Of a stretch of 64,000 nt of DNA, positions 45,807-55,045 are shown one piece after another. Position 1 is the stretch's first letter. Each line of letters opens with the position of its first letter. The notes beneath the pieces were generated by a model. That model ran no database searches and was not told the origin of the DNA. It saw only the letters and a program-made list of their open reading frames with translations. Source of the DNA: Paraburkholderia bannensis NBRC 103871 (GTDB lineage: Bacteria; Pseudomonadota; Gammaproteobacteria; Burkholderiales; Burkholderiaceae). Position numbers and translations under genes: made by a program. The stretch spans positions 22,852 to 86,851 of the forward strand of contig NZ_BAYA01000032.1 in NCBI RefSeq assembly GCF_000685015.1, written 5' to 3'.

Positions 45807-46715
45807 ATGAACACAATCAAAACGATCACGGCGCTCGCGCTGGGCTTCGCCACGATAGCCACGATGGCGAGCACAGCGCGTGCGGACGAACTCACAGGCA
45901 CGCTCAAGAAAGTGCATGACAGCGGGGTGATTTCGCTCGGCACGCGGGAATCGTCGATTCCGTTTTCGTATTACGACCAGAACCAGAACGTGATTGGCTA
46001 TTCGCAGGAGATTGCGCTCAGGATCGTCGATGCGGTCAAGCAAAAGACCAATACGCCCAACCTCAGGGTCAAGACGATTCCGATTACCTCGCAAAATCGC
46101 ATTCCGCTCGTGCAGAACGGCACCATCGACCTCGAATGCGGTTCGACCACCAATACGTTCGAGCGCCAGAACCAGGCGGCTTTCTCGAACAGCATCTTTC
46201 TGTACGGCATCCGCTTCATCACGCGCAAGGATTCGGGTGTGAAGGATTTCCCCGATCTCGCGGGCAAGACCGTGGCGACCACGGCGGGCACATCGGATGA
46301 ACGCATGCTGCGCAAGATGAACGAAGAGAAGCACATGAACATGACGATCATCAGCGCAAAAGATCACGCCGAATCGTTTCTCAACGTGACGACGGGGCGC
46401 GCGGTGGCCTTCGTGATGGACGAGCCGCTGCTCTACGGCGAGCGCGCGAAAGCGAAGAATCCGCAGGATTATGTGGTGACCGGCGTGCCGCCTGTTTCGG
46501 AAAACTACGCCTGCATGTTGCGGCGTGACGATCCGCAGTTCAAGGCGCTCGTCGATGAAACGGTCGCGAAGATGCAGACCTCGGGCGAAATGGCGAAGCT
46601 CTACACGAAGTGGTTCACGCAGCCGATTCCGCCGAGCGGCATGAATCTCGACTATCCGCTTTCGCAGCAGATGAAAGACCTGTTCGCGCATCCGAACGAC
46701 AAGGCGCTCGACTGA
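45807..46715 (+). CDS. polar amino acid ABC transporter substrate-binding protein (GltI-like)
   Basis: 302 residues. A signal peptide ends near residue 26 (ASTARA). The solute-binding domain has SGVISLGTRESSIPFSYYD, NGTIDLECGSTTNTFERQ and GKTVATTAGTSDERML, which match the glutamate/aspartate-binding family. GGGAGTCACGCACG precedes the ATG. No ABC permease or ATPase gene follows, so it must work with genes elsewhere. Located downstream of dadA in the same direction. Confidence 0.9.
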   Translation: MNTIKTITALALGFATIATMASTARADELTGTLKKVHDSGVISLGTRESSIPFSYYDQNQNVIGYSQEIALRIVDAVKQKTNTPNLRVKTIPITSQNRIPLVQNGTIDLECGSTTNTFERQNQAAFSNSIFLYGIRFITRKDSGVKDFPDLAGKTVATTAGTSDERMLRKMNEEKHMNMTIISAKDHAESFLNVTTGRAVAFVMDEPLLYGERAKAKNPQDYVVTGVPPVSENYACMLRRDDPQFKALVDETVAKMQTSGEMAKLYTKWFTQPIPPSGMNLDYPLSQQMKDLFAHPNDKALD

Positions 46716-46775
46716 TGCAAGGCTTCGCGTAGCAACGCGATCCGGACATTCGGAAATTCTGGAAAGCCAAAAGAA

Positions 46776-46807
46776 AATGCCGCATTCCTGTGAAGGAGTG
46801 CGGCATT
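46776..46807. terminator. terminator between the binding protein gene and tRNA-Val
   Basis: AATGCCGCATTCC pairs with GGAGTGCGGCATT (13 bp, one G-T). On the minus strand it is followed by TTTTCTTTT, so it most clearly ends the tRNA-Val transcript, and it also follows the binding protein gene. Confidence 0.8.
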
Positions 46808-46850
46808 GTCATTGCGCAGCGAACTGAGCCGCGCGGTACTGCATATTCGT

Positions 46851-46927
46851 TGGTAGGCTCGATTGGATTCGAACCAACGACCCCCACCATGTCAAGGTGG
46901 TGCTCTAACCAACTGAGCTACGAGCCT
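46851..46927 (-). tRNA. tRNA-Val (GAC)
   Basis: Complete cloverleaf on the minus strand, 77 bases including an encoded CCA. Acceptor stem AGGCTCG/CGAGCCT, D-arm GCTC...GAGC, anticodon stem CCACC/GGTGG with loop TTGACAT (anticodon GAC), T-arm GTTGG-TTCGAAT-CCAAT. No repeat of the 3' end was seen nearby, so no integration here. Confidence 0.97.
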
Positions 46928-47029
46928 GTTGAGAGCGCGAATTATAGAGAGGCTCCCGCAGCCTTGCAAGCCCTTTTCGCAAATTGTTGAAAAAAGTTTT
47001 GGCGAGGGGTTTTCGGGAGCCCGTGACGC

Positions 47030-47821
47030 CTAGCGCTCCGCGGCCTCCAGCGCCGCTTCCATCTCCTGCGCCGCGCGCTGCAATTCGGGCACGAAGCGGC
47101 GCACGGCTTCGGCGGGATGAATGGCCTGCTCCAGATAGATCACGTTAAGGCTCGCGATCACGCGTCCATGCGCGCCGATCGCCACTGCGAGCGCGCCGAT
47201 CTTGCGCTGGTCGGCCCAGTCGCCGTGATTCGAGCCGAAGCCGTCGGCCAGCGTCTGCCGCACGAGATTGCGCACGAAAGCCGGATCCGCGGCCAGTTTC
47301 TGCTGCTGCTCGCCGCCCGCGCCCGTGCGCAGCATGTCGAGAATGTCTTCGCGCTGCGCCTCGGGGCAACTCGCGAAATAGGCGCGACCCGCCGCCGTGA
47401 GCAGCATCGGCAGGCGGCGGCCCACCATCGCGCGGTGAAACGAGAGCGGACTGAAGCGATGCGTGGTCTCGCGAATGATCATCGCTTCGCCATCGGGCGT
47501 CGTGAGATCGGACGGCCACACGACGCGCTGCATCATCTGGCCCATGATGGGCGGCGCAATCGTGGCGATGAGTTCGTCGTCCGTGAAGCCTTCGCTTAGC
47601 GCGCGCACATTCATCGTCAGGCGAAAGCTGTCGTCCGACGCGCTACGCCGCACCAGGTTTTCTTCCACCAGTGTCTCCAGCAAACGCCGCACCGTCGTGC
47701 GATGCAGGCCCGTGGCTTCGCTCAGTTGCTGGCTCGTCGCGCGGCCGTTTTCCATCGCGTTGAGGGCCCGCAGCACTTGCAGGCCGCGTGCGAGACCGCG
47801 CACGTTTGCATACGTCGTCAT
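47030..47821 (-). CDS. mhpR: IclR-family regulator of the mhp cluster
   Basis: 263 residues. The N-terminal winged helix (LARGLQVLRALNAMENGRATSQQLSEATGLHRTTVRRLLETL in parts) precedes an IclR sensor domain (about 85-255). The start MTTYANVRGL uses the ATG at 47821; an upstream TTG would add one residue. It is divergent from mhpA, and a perfect inverted repeat at 47847-47863 lies between them. By family and place it is MhpR, the activator that responds to 3-(3-hydroxyphenyl)propionate. Confidence 0.92.
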   Translation of the reverse strand: MTTYANVRGLARGLQVLRALNAMENGRATSQQLSEATGLHRTTVRRLLETLVEENLVRRSASDDSFRLTMNVRALSEGFTDDELIATIAPPIMGQMMQRVVWPSDLTTPDGEAMIIRETTHRFSPLSFHRAMVGRRLPMLLTAAGRAYFASCPEAQREDILDMLRTGAGGEQQQKLAADPAFVRNLVRQTLADGFGSNHGDWADQRKIGALAVAIGAHGRVIASLNVIYLEQAIHPAEAVRRFVPELQRAAQEMEAALEAAER

Positions 47822-47846
47822 CAAAAAATCTCTTTTAAATCAATTG

Positions 47847-47863
47847 TGTGCATTCTATGCACA
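47847..47863. promoter_or_regulatory. candidate MhpR operator
   Basis: TGTGCATTCTATGCACA is a perfect 7-3-7 inverted repeat in the mhpR/mhpA intergenic region. Its size and TGTGCA/TGCACA arms resemble the 17-bp operator described for Escherichia coli MhpR. Confidence 0.7.
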
Positions 47864-47963
47864 TTTCTCTCAAATTGTTGAGCGCGTGTCGCGGCGACTC
47901 TAGACTCGCTTTCATGCCTTGCATGAGATCGCCCCGAACAAGGGCGACTGACACGGAGACAAC

Positions 47964-49799
47964 ATGAACACCCCTCCCGCCGCAGCGGACGCTGTACGCC
48001 TGCGCCAGCGCGCCACCGACGTCGCCATCATCGGCGCAGGCCCCGTCGGCCTGATGATCGCCAATATCCTCGGATTGCAGGGCGTGCGCGTCACGCTCAT
48101 CGAAAAGCTCGAACAGATTATCGACTATCCGCGTGCAATTGGTTTGGATGACGAAGCATTGCGCGTGTTCCAGTCGATAGGACTCGCCGACGCGCTGCTG
48201 CCGCACACCACGCCCGATCACTGGATGCGCTTCGTCACGAAGGACGGTCATTGCTTCGCGTCCATCGAGCCGCGCACCGACGAATTCGGCTGGCCGCGCC
48301 GCAATGCCTTTATCCAGCCGCTCGCCGATCGCGTGCTCTATGAAGGCCTCGCGCGCTTCGAGCATGTGGACGTGTTGCTGGGCACCAGCGTGAATGGTTT
48401 CGCGCAGGACGCGCAGGGCGTGTCGATCGACGTGACCGACGCACACGGCGAGCGCCGCACGATCCGTGCGGCGTATATGGTGGGCGCGGACGGCGGCAAT
48501 AGTTTCGTGCGCCGCGCGCTCAACGTGCCTTTCGAAGGCCGCACAAAGCCGAATCAATGGATCGTGGTGGACGTGCGCAACGATCCGATTGGCTCGCCGC
48601 ATATCTATATGCATTGCGACCACGAGCGCCCGTACGTGTCGGCGGCGCTGCCGCATGGGATTCGCCGCTTCGAATTCATGGTGATGCCCGGCGAGACCGA
48701 AGAAGAACTCTCGAAGCCTGAAAACCTGGCCGCGCTGATCCGCAAGGTGGTCGCGGATCCGGACAAGGTCGACTACATCCGCAAGCGCGTCTATACGCAC
48801 AACGCGCGCCTTGCCGAGACCTTCCGCGTCGACCGCGTCCTGCTGGCAGGCGACGCCGCGCACATCATGCCGGTGTGGCAGGGCCAGGGCTACAACAGCG
48901 GGATTCGCGACGCGAACAACCTGGGCTGGAAGCTCGCGATGGTCGCAAAGGGGCTGGCCGATGGCCGCCTGCTCGACACCTATACCGTCGAACGTCGCGC
49001 CCATGCGCGCTCGATGATTCACCTCTCCGAAGTCGCAGGCGATATCTTCGCGCCCAACACGCGATTCGGTGCCCGTTTTCGCGATGCTTTCGTGAAGTCG
49101 ATGAACGTGTTTCCCGCAGTGAAACGCTATTTCGTGGAGATGCGTTTCAAGCCGATGCCGCGTTACGAAGCGGGCGTCGTGCTGCTGCCGCCGCCGCAGC
49201 GAACCGGTGGCTGGCTTGCGCGCGTGCTCGAACGCTCGGGCAATTCCGCGCCGGGACGCCTGCTGGGCCTGATGAGCCAGAAGCGCGATTCGCTGCTCGG
49301 GCGCCTGGCTTATGGGCGCGATCCGCTTGCGGCCTCGCCGGTGGGGCGCATGTTTATCCAGCCGCGCGTGCGCTTGAGCGATGGCCGCGTCGTGCGTCTG
49401 GACGATGCGATCGGCAACGGCTTTGCCGTGCTCGCCTGGGGCGCGGATCCGACCTTCGGCCTCACGCCGCAGGCGCGTGCGTTGTGGGAGCGGCTGGGCG
49501 CGCGCTTTGTCCTTGCGAAGCCCGACGTGCAACTCGATTACACCGATGACGTGCCTGAAGGCGTGCTCGCGCTCGGCGACGTGCAAGGACGCCTGAAAGA
49601 CTGGTTCAGCCGCTTGCCGGAATCGGTCGTGCTGCTGCGCCCGGATCGCTTCGTCGCGGGCGTGTGCTCGCCGCAAGAAGTCTCGGACGCCATCGTCGAA
49701 CTCGCGGGCAAGCTCGGCATGACCGATCTGGCCGTGCGCGAGGCGGTTGAACAACTTCGTCCCGCGCGCGCAAACGTCGCCGTCGCGCACGCGGCATGA
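47964..49799 (+). CDS. mhpA: 3-(3-hydroxyphenyl)propionate/3-hydroxycinnamate hydroxylase
   Basis: 611-residue FAD monooxygenase that adds a second hydroxyl at the ring C-2 using NADH. The FAD motif VAIIGAGPVGLMIANILGLQG is at 21-41, the DG motif GADGGNSFVRRALN at 160-175, and RVLLAGDAAHIMPVWQGQG forms the second FAD site. The C-terminal thioredoxin-like domain of this subfamily follows. GGAGACAAC precedes the ATG. First gene of the pathway; its stop overlaps the mhpB reading frame. Confidence 0.96.
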   Translation: MNTPPAAADAVRLRQRATDVAIIGAGPVGLMIANILGLQGVRVTLIEKLEQIIDYPRAIGLDDEALRVFQSIGLADALLPHTTPDHWMRFVTKDGHCFASIEPRTDEFGWPRRNAFIQPLADRVLYEGLARFEHVDVLLGTSVNGFAQDAQGVSIDVTDAHGERRTIRAAYMVGADGGNSFVRRALNVPFEGRTKPNQWIVVDVRNDPIGSPHIYMHCDHERPYVSAALPHGIRRFEFMVMPGETEEELSKPENLAALIRKVVADPDKVDYIRKRVYTHNARLAETFRVDRVLLAGDAAHIMPVWQGQGYNSGIRDANNLGWKLAMVAKGLADGRLLDTYTVERRAHARSMIHLSEVAGDIFAPNTRFGARFRDAFVKSMNVFPAVKRYFVEMRFKPMPRYEAGVVLLPPPQRTGGWLARVLERSGNSAPGRLLGLMSQKRDSLLGRLAYGRDPLAASPVGRMFIQPRVRLSDGRVVRLDDAIGNGFAVLAWGADPTFGLTPQARALWERLGARFVLAKPDVQLDYTDDVPEGVLALGDVQGRLKDWFSRLPESVVLLRPDRFVAGVCSPQEVSDAIVELAGKLGMTDLAVREAVEQLRPARANVAVAHAA

Positions 49800-49837
49800 A
49801 CAGCATGAGCAGCAGGAGCCGCACCTTGAACACCCGC

Positions 49838-50785
49838 ATGCCGATTCACCTCGAATGCCTCTCGCACACGCCGCTGCACGGCTACTTCGATCCGCACCCT
49901 GACGTGGTGGCCGAAGTCGAACGCGTGGGCCGCGCAGCGCGCGCTCGCGTCGAGGCATTCCAGCCCGACCTGATCGTTGCGTTCGCACCCGATCACTTCA
50001 ACGGCTTCTTTTACGACGTGATGCCGCCGTTCTGCATTGGCGCAAGAGCGCAGGCGATTGGCGACTTCAAGAGTCTTGCGGGCACGCTGCCGGTGCCGGA
50101 AGACCTGGCTTACGCGCTCGCGCAAAGCGTGCTCGACGCCGATATCGACGTGGCGCTCTCGTATCGCATGCAGGTCGATCACGGCTGCGCGCAGGCGCTC
50201 GAAGTGCTGACCGGCGGGCTCGACCGTTATCCGGTGATTCCGGTCTTCATCAATTCGGTTGCGCCGCCCATGGCGACGCTGCGCCGCGCGCGCTTGCTGG
50301 GCGATGCGATTGGGCGCTTCATGACGCGTACCGGCAAGCGTGTCCTCGTGGTGGGGTCGGGCGGCATTTCGCACGAACCGCCAGTGCCGGAACTGTTCGA
50401 CGCGACGCCCGAAATTGCGGAGCGTTTGATCGCAGGCCGCAACCCGTCCGAGGAATCGCGCAATGCTCGCCAGGCGCGCACGGTCGCCGCGGCGCGAGCC
50501 TTCACGCAGGGCGACAGCCATTTGCATCCCCTGAATCCCGAATGGGATCGTGCGTTTCTCGAACGGCTCGCCTCGGGTGAATTGACCGCTGTGGATGGCA
50601 TGACGAATGCCGCCATCACGCGCGATGGCGGCAAGTCGGCGCATGAAATCCGCACGTGGGTGGCCGCATTCGGTGCGCTCGCTGCGTGCGGCCCGTATCG
50701 CGCATCGCTCGACTACTACCGCGCGATTCCCGAGTGGATCGCCGGTTTCGCCGCCATGCACGCAACGCCCGCGCACGCGGCCTGA
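49838..50785 (+). CDS. mhpB: 2,3-dihydroxyphenylpropionate 1,2-dioxygenase
   Basis: 315-residue class III extradiol dioxygenase that opens the ring with Fe(II). LECLSHTPLHGYFDP is the family start, VDHGCAQ and SGGISHEPPVPEL hold active-site histidines, and AFAPDHFNGFFYDVMPPFC is typical. The Escherichia coli enzyme has 314 residues, which supports this start. The frame opens earlier, with an ATG at 49796 that overlaps mhpA, and a TTG at 49826 has the best ribosome site (AGGAG, 7 bases), so the true start could be up to 14 residues earlier. Confidence 0.95.
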   Translation: MPIHLECLSHTPLHGYFDPHPDVVAEVERVGRAARARVEAFQPDLIVAFAPDHFNGFFYDVMPPFCIGARAQAIGDFKSLAGTLPVPEDLAYALAQSVLDADIDVALSYRMQVDHGCAQALEVLTGGLDRYPVIPVFINSVAPPMATLRRARLLGDAIGRFMTRTGKRVLVVGSGGISHEPPVPELFDATPEIAERLIAGRNPSEESRNARQARTVAAARAFTQGDSHLHPLNPEWDRAFLERLASGELTAVDGMTNAAITRDGGKSAHEIRTWVAAFGALAACGPYRASLDYYRAIPEWIAGFAAMHATPAHAA

Positions 50786-50809
50786 ACGATATCGAACCAG
50801 GAGAATGCC

Positions 50810-51598
50810 ATGACCGATCCGAAACTCATCGCGACGCTGGCCGCGCGTCTGCGCGAAGCCGAGGCCTCGCGTGCCGTGATCGCACCGGTGCGCGGAGACA
50901 TCGCCATTGACGATATCGCCACCGCTTACGCCGTGCAGCAGGCCAACGTCGATCTGCGCGTGCGCAACGGCGAGCGCATCGTGGGCCGCAAGATCGGCCT
51001 CACGTCGCTCGCGGTGCAACAGCAACTGGGCGTCGACCAGCCCGATTTTGGCGCGCTGTTTGCATCGATGGCCTACGGCGACGGCGAACCGATTCCGCTT
51101 TCGCAACTGATCCAGCCGAAAGTGGAAGCGGAGATCGCGCTCGTGCTCGAACGCGATCTCACGCAGGACAAGCACACCTTCGTCGATATCCTGCGCGCGA
51201 GTGCGTATGCACTGGCGGCCGTCGAAATCGTCGATAGCCGCATCCAGAACTGGGATATCCGCTTCGTCGATACGGTCGCCGACAACGCATCGAGCGCGCG
51301 CTTTGTCGTGGGCAGCCGTCCGGTGCCGCTCTCGCAGATCGATCTCAGCGCCTGCGCGATGACGCTGACGCGCGACAACGAAGTGCTTTCGCGCGGCAAC
51401 GGCGCCGCGTGTCTTGGCAATCCGCTCAATGCGGCCGTGTGGCTCGCAGACCGCATGGCGCAACTCTGCACGCCGTTGCGCGCCGGCGACGTGGTGCTCA
51501 CGGGCGCGCTGGGGCCCATGGTCGCCGTGAAGGAACCCGGCACCTATACCGCGCAGATCGACGGCCTCGGCAGCGTTCGCGCGACTTTCACCGCCTGA
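50810..51598 (+). CDS. mhpD: 2-hydroxypentadienoate hydratase
   Basis: 262 residues. Adds water to 2-hydroxypenta-2,4-dienoate to give 4-hydroxy-2-oxovalerate. Motifs KIGLTSLAVQQQLGVDQPDFG, KVEAEIALVL and VEIVDSRIQNWDIRFVDTVADN (in parts) fit the hydratase/decarboxylase family. CAGGAGAATGCC precedes the ATG; the gap to mhpB is 24 bases. In this cluster mhpC is not between mhpB and mhpD. Confidence 0.95.
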   Translation: MTDPKLIATLAARLREAEASRAVIAPVRGDIAIDDIATAYAVQQANVDLRVRNGERIVGRKIGLTSLAVQQQLGVDQPDFGALFASMAYGDGEPIPLSQLIQPKVEAEIALVLERDLTQDKHTFVDILRASAYALAAVEIVDSRIQNWDIRFVDTVADNASSARFVVGSRPVPLSQIDLSACAMTLTRDNEVLSRGNGAACLGNPLNAAVWLADRMAQLCTPLRAGDVVLTGALGPMVAVKEPGTYTAQIDGLGSVRATFTA

Positions 51599-51611
51599 AA
51601 CAGGACTTCAA

Positions 51612-52562
51612 ATGGCTTGCGAAAAACTCAAGGCTGCGATCATCGGCTCCGGCAATATCGGCACGGACTTGATGATCAAGATAATGCGTCACAGCCAGCA
51701 TCTGGAAATGGCGGCGATGGTCGGCATCGATCCGAACTCCGACGGCCTCGCACGCGCCGCGCGCCTGGGCGTCGCGACCACGCACGAAGGCGTGGAAGGG
51801 CTCACGCGCCTGCCCGTATTCAACGATATCGATTTCGTGTTCGACGCGACGTCGGCGGGCGCGCACGTGAAAAACGATGCGCTGCTGCGCAAGCTGAAAC
51901 CGTCGATTCGCGTGATCGATTTGACGCCTGCCGCGATTGGGCCGTATTGCGTGCCGGTCGTGAACCTCGACGCCCATATCGACGCGCCCAATGTGAACAT
52001 GGTCACGTGCGGCGGCCAGGCGACGATCCCGATGGTGGCGGCAGTCTCGCGCGTGGCGAAGGTGCACTACGCGGAAATCGTCGCGTCGATCAGCAGCAAA
52101 TCGGCGGGGCCGGGCACGCGCGCCAATATCGACGAATTCACCGAAACCACGTCGAAAGCGATTGAAGTCGTTGGCGGCGCGGCGAAGGGCAAGGCGATCA
52201 TCGTGCTGAATCCGGCTGAGCCGCCGGTCATGATGCGCGACACGGTTTATACGCTTTCTGACATGGCGGATAAGGACGCAATCGAAAAATCGATCGAAGA
52301 AACCGTCGCGAAGGTGCATGCGTATGTGCCGGGTTATCGCCTGAAACAAAAGGTTCAATTCGATGAAATTCCCGCGCACGCGCCTTTGACTATTCCGGGA
52401 CTCGGCAAATTCAGCGGCCTGAAGACTTCGGTGTTTCTCGAAGTGGAAGGCGCCGCGCATTACCTGCCCGCGTACGCAGGCAATCTCGACATCATGACTT
52501 CAGCCGCGCTCGCCACCGCCGAGCGCATGGCGCAGACGCTCTTGAGCGTCCAGGGAGCGTAA
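51612..52562 (+). CDS. mhpF: acylating acetaldehyde dehydrogenase
   Basis: 316 residues. Converts acetaldehyde, NAD and CoA to acetyl-CoA. The NAD motif AAIIGSGNIGTDLMIKI starts the protein and the catalytic Cys is in MVTCGGQATIPMVAAVS. It works as a complex with MhpE, encoded four bases downstream, which channels the acetaldehyde. GACTTCAA precedes the ATG. Confidence 0.96.
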   Translation: MACEKLKAAIIGSGNIGTDLMIKIMRHSQHLEMAAMVGIDPNSDGLARAARLGVATTHEGVEGLTRLPVFNDIDFVFDATSAGAHVKNDALLRKLKPSIRVIDLTPAAIGPYCVPVVNLDAHIDAPNVNMVTCGGQATIPMVAAVSRVAKVHYAEIVASISSKSAGPGTRANIDEFTETTSKAIEVVGGAAKGKAIIVLNPAEPPVMMRDTVYTLSDMADKDAIEKSIEETVAKVHAYVPGYRLKQKVQFDEIPAHAPLTIPGLGKFSGLKTSVFLEVEGAAHYLPAYAGNLDIMTSAALATAERMAQTLLSVQGA

Positions 52563-52566
52563 AGCG

Positions 52567-53592
52567 ATGAGCAAGAAACTCTATATCTCCGATGTGACGC
52601 TGCGCGACGGCAGCCACGCAATTCGTCATCAGTATTCGATTCAGAACGTGCAGGACATCGCACGCGCACTGGACAAGGCGAAAGTCGATTCCATCGAAGT
52701 CGCGCACGGCGACGGCCTGCAAGGTTCGAGCTTCAACTACGGCTTTGGCGCGCATAGCGATCTCGAATGGATCGAAGCCGTTGCGGACGTGGTGAAGCAC
52801 GCGCAGATCGCTACGCTGCTGCTGCCTGGCATCGGCACGATTCACGATTTGAAGGCTGCCTACGATGCGGGCGCGCGCATCGTGCGTGTCGCGACCCATT
52901 GCACCGAAGCCGATATTTCGAAGCAGCACATCGAATACGCGCGCGAACTCGGCATGGACACGGTCGGCTTCCTGATGATGAGCCATATGACCACTCCGCA
53001 GAATCTCGCCATCGAAGCGAAGAAGATGGAAAGCTACGGCGCGACCTGCATTTACGTGGTCGATTCGGGCGGCGCGCTGACGATGAACGACGTGCGCGAT
53101 CGATTCCGCGCCGTAAAAAGCGTGCTCAAACCGGAAACGCAAACCGGCATGCACGCGCACCACAACCTCTCGCTGGGCGTGGCGAATTCGCTCGTCGCCG
53201 TGGAAGAAGGTTGTGACCGCATCGATGCGTCGCTCGCGGGCATGGGTGCGGGTGCGGGCAATGCGCCGCTTGAAGTCTTTATCGCCGCCGCCGAGCGCAT
53301 GGGCTGGAATCACGGCACCGATCTCTACACGCTGATGGACGCCGCCGACGACATCGTGCGCCCGTTGCAGGATCGCCCGGTGCGCGTAGACCGCGAAACG
53401 CTCGCGCTTGGTTATGCGGGCGTCTATTCGAGCTTCCTGCGCCACTCTGAAGTGGCCGCGAAGAAATACGGCCTGAAAGCCGTGGATATTCTTGTCGAAC
53501 TCGGCAAGCGCCGGATGGTGGGCGGCCAGGAAGACATGATCGTCGATGTCGCGCTCGACCTGAAACAGCGCGCCGAAACAGCATCGCAGTAA
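52567..53592 (+). CDS. mhpE: 4-hydroxy-2-oxovalerate aldolase
   Basis: 341 residues. Splits 4-hydroxy-2-oxovalerate to pyruvate and acetaldehyde. The HMGL-like TIM barrel begins with DVTLRDGSHAIRHQYS; metal ligands lie in GMHAHHNLSLGVANS. A DRE-type DmpG communication domain forms the C-terminus. It partners MhpF. A hairpin at 53600-53630 separates it from mhpT. Confidence 0.96.
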   Translation: MSKKLYISDVTLRDGSHAIRHQYSIQNVQDIARALDKAKVDSIEVAHGDGLQGSSFNYGFGAHSDLEWIEAVADVVKHAQIATLLLPGIGTIHDLKAAYDAGARIVRVATHCTEADISKQHIEYARELGMDTVGFLMMSHMTTPQNLAIEAKKMESYGATCIYVVDSGGALTMNDVRDRFRAVKSVLKPETQTGMHAHHNLSLGVANSLVAVEEGCDRIDASLAGMGAGAGNAPLEVFIAAAERMGWNHGTDLYTLMDAADDIVRPLQDRPVRVDRETLALGYAGVYSSFLRHSEVAAKKYGLKAVDILVELGKRRMVGGQEDMIVDVALDLKQRAETASQ

Positions 53593-53599
53593 CAATGCA

Positions 53600-53630
53600 C
53601 GCCCCGCCTCGCATTGCGCGATGCGGGGCG
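53600..53630 (+). terminator. hairpin between mhpE and mhpT
   Basis: CGCCCCGC pairs with GCGGGGCG (8 bp) across a 15-base loop that can form an inner CGCAT/ATGCG stem. There is no T run, so it may stabilise or attenuate the message instead of ending it. Confidence 0.45.
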
Positions 53631-53707
53631 TTGCTACGTAGTACCGGCAATACAAACGATTAGCCGCCATCAAGAGCGGCTGACACCCAACATTGGAGAC
53701 TTTTCAA

Positions 53708-54946
53708 ATGACGTCACGAATCCGTGGTGCTGGAAGCAGCAACAAGGCGACGATTGGCTTGTGCCTCGCTATCGCCTTGCTCGAAGGGCTCGACCTGCAA
53801 TCGGCGGGCGTGGCCGGGCCGCGCATGGCGAAGGAGTTCTCGCTCGCCGTCGCGCAGATGGGCTGGGCGTTCAGCGCGGGCGCGATTGGCCTGTTGCCGG
53901 GCGCGGCGCTGGGCGGGCGGCTGGCCGACCGCTACGGGCGCAAGCGCGTGCTGATGGCATCGGTCACGCTGTTCGGCCTGTTTTCGCTCGCGACCACGCT
54001 GGTCTGGAACTTCGAAAGCCTGCTGGTCGCGCGGCTGCTGACGGGCCTGGGTCTGGGCGCGGCCATGCCCAATCTCATCGCACTGTGCTCCGAAGCCGCA
54101 GGCCCGCAGCAGCGCAGCACGGCGGTGGGCGCCATGTATTGCGGCATGCCGTTCGGCGCGGCCATCGCGGCGTTGATCGGCATGCTGGGCGCGAGCCCGA
54201 CAAGCTGGCGCGATGTGTTCTACGTCGGCGGCCTGGGGCCCATCGTGATGGTGCCGTTGCTTGGCGTGTTCCTGCGCGAGTCGCATCAATTCGTGGCGGC
54301 GCGGGCAGCAAAGGGCGCACGTGAGAGCGTGCCCGGCGTGAGCGAAGCGCTGTGGCGTCATGGCCGCGCGCGCACCACGCTCGCGCTGTGGATCAGCTAT
54401 CTCGGCACGCTGGTCGTGCTGTATTTCCTGATGAACTGGCTGCCTTCGATGGTGCTGTCGCGCGGCCTCACACGCGTGCAATCGAACATCGTGCTGATGA
54501 TGTTCAACATCGGCGGCGGCATCGGAGCCGTTGCGATCGCAACGATCATGGATCGCTTTGGCCGCCGTCGTACCGTGATCGGCATGTATGCGGGTATCGC
54601 GCTGGCGCTGGCCGCGTTGGCGAGTGCGGGCGGCGCGGTATCGATGGCATGCGGCGGCCTGTTGTGCGGCCTCTTCCTGGTGGGCGGCCAGTCGGTGCTC
54701 TACGCGCTCGCGGGCCACGCATATCCCACAGAAGTGCGCGGCACGGGCGTGGGCGCGGCGGTGGCCGTGGGTCGGCTGGGCTCGATTCTCGGGCCCCTCG
54801 TGGCGGGGCAGTTGTTCGCGCTGGGGCAGAGTTCATCGGTGCTGGTGGCGTCGAGCATTCCGCTGTGCGTGATCGCGGCGCTCGCGGCGTTGACGGTGGT
54901 GGGCGGCTTCGCGCGGCGCGGCGCAACCGGCGCGCAAGGCGTCTGA
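53708..54946 (+). CDS. mhpT: MFS aromatic acid transporter (MhpT-like)
   Basis: 412-residue major facilitator of the aromatic acid:proton symporter family with about 12 helices. Motifs ALLEGLDLQSAGVAGPRMAKEF, GGRLADRYGRKRVLMASV and the later DRFGRRRTVIGMY are characteristic. The ATG at 53708 has GGAG 9 bases upstream; an in-frame TTG lies five codons earlier. It probably imports 3-(3-hydroxyphenyl)propionate or a related acid, given its place. Confidence 0.92.
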   Translation: MTSRIRGAGSSNKATIGLCLAIALLEGLDLQSAGVAGPRMAKEFSLAVAQMGWAFSAGAIGLLPGAALGGRLADRYGRKRVLMASVTLFGLFSLATTLVWNFESLLVARLLTGLGLGAAMPNLIALCSEAAGPQQRSTAVGAMYCGMPFGAAIAALIGMLGASPTSWRDVFYVGGLGPIVMVPLLGVFLRESHQFVAARAAKGARESVPGVSEALWRHGRARTTLALWISYLGTLVVLYFLMNWLPSMVLSRGLTRVQSNIVLMMFNIGGGIGAVAIATIMDRFGRRRTVIGMYAGIALALAALASAGGAVSMACGGLLCGLFLVGGQSVLYALAGHAYPTEVRGTGVGAAVAVGRLGSILGPLVAGQLFALGQSSSVLVASSIPLCVIAALAALTVVGGFARRGATGAQGV

Positions 54947-55045
54947 CGTGAAGTATTGAAGCGGAATTTTGAAGCGAATTTTTGGCGGAGCAGGCAAGCG
55001 CCTGCTCCATGACGGATGAGCGGGTTTTACTGCAAGGACATGATG

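Noticed and set aside
46851..46927. tRNA-Val as an attachment site for a mobile element
   Set aside because: No integrase gene and no repeat of the tRNA 3' end in the flanks.
47847..47863. The palindrome as a MarR site of the 26517/34497 type
   Set aside because: Its half-sites match but the 3-base spacing and the place beside an IclR gene favour MhpR.
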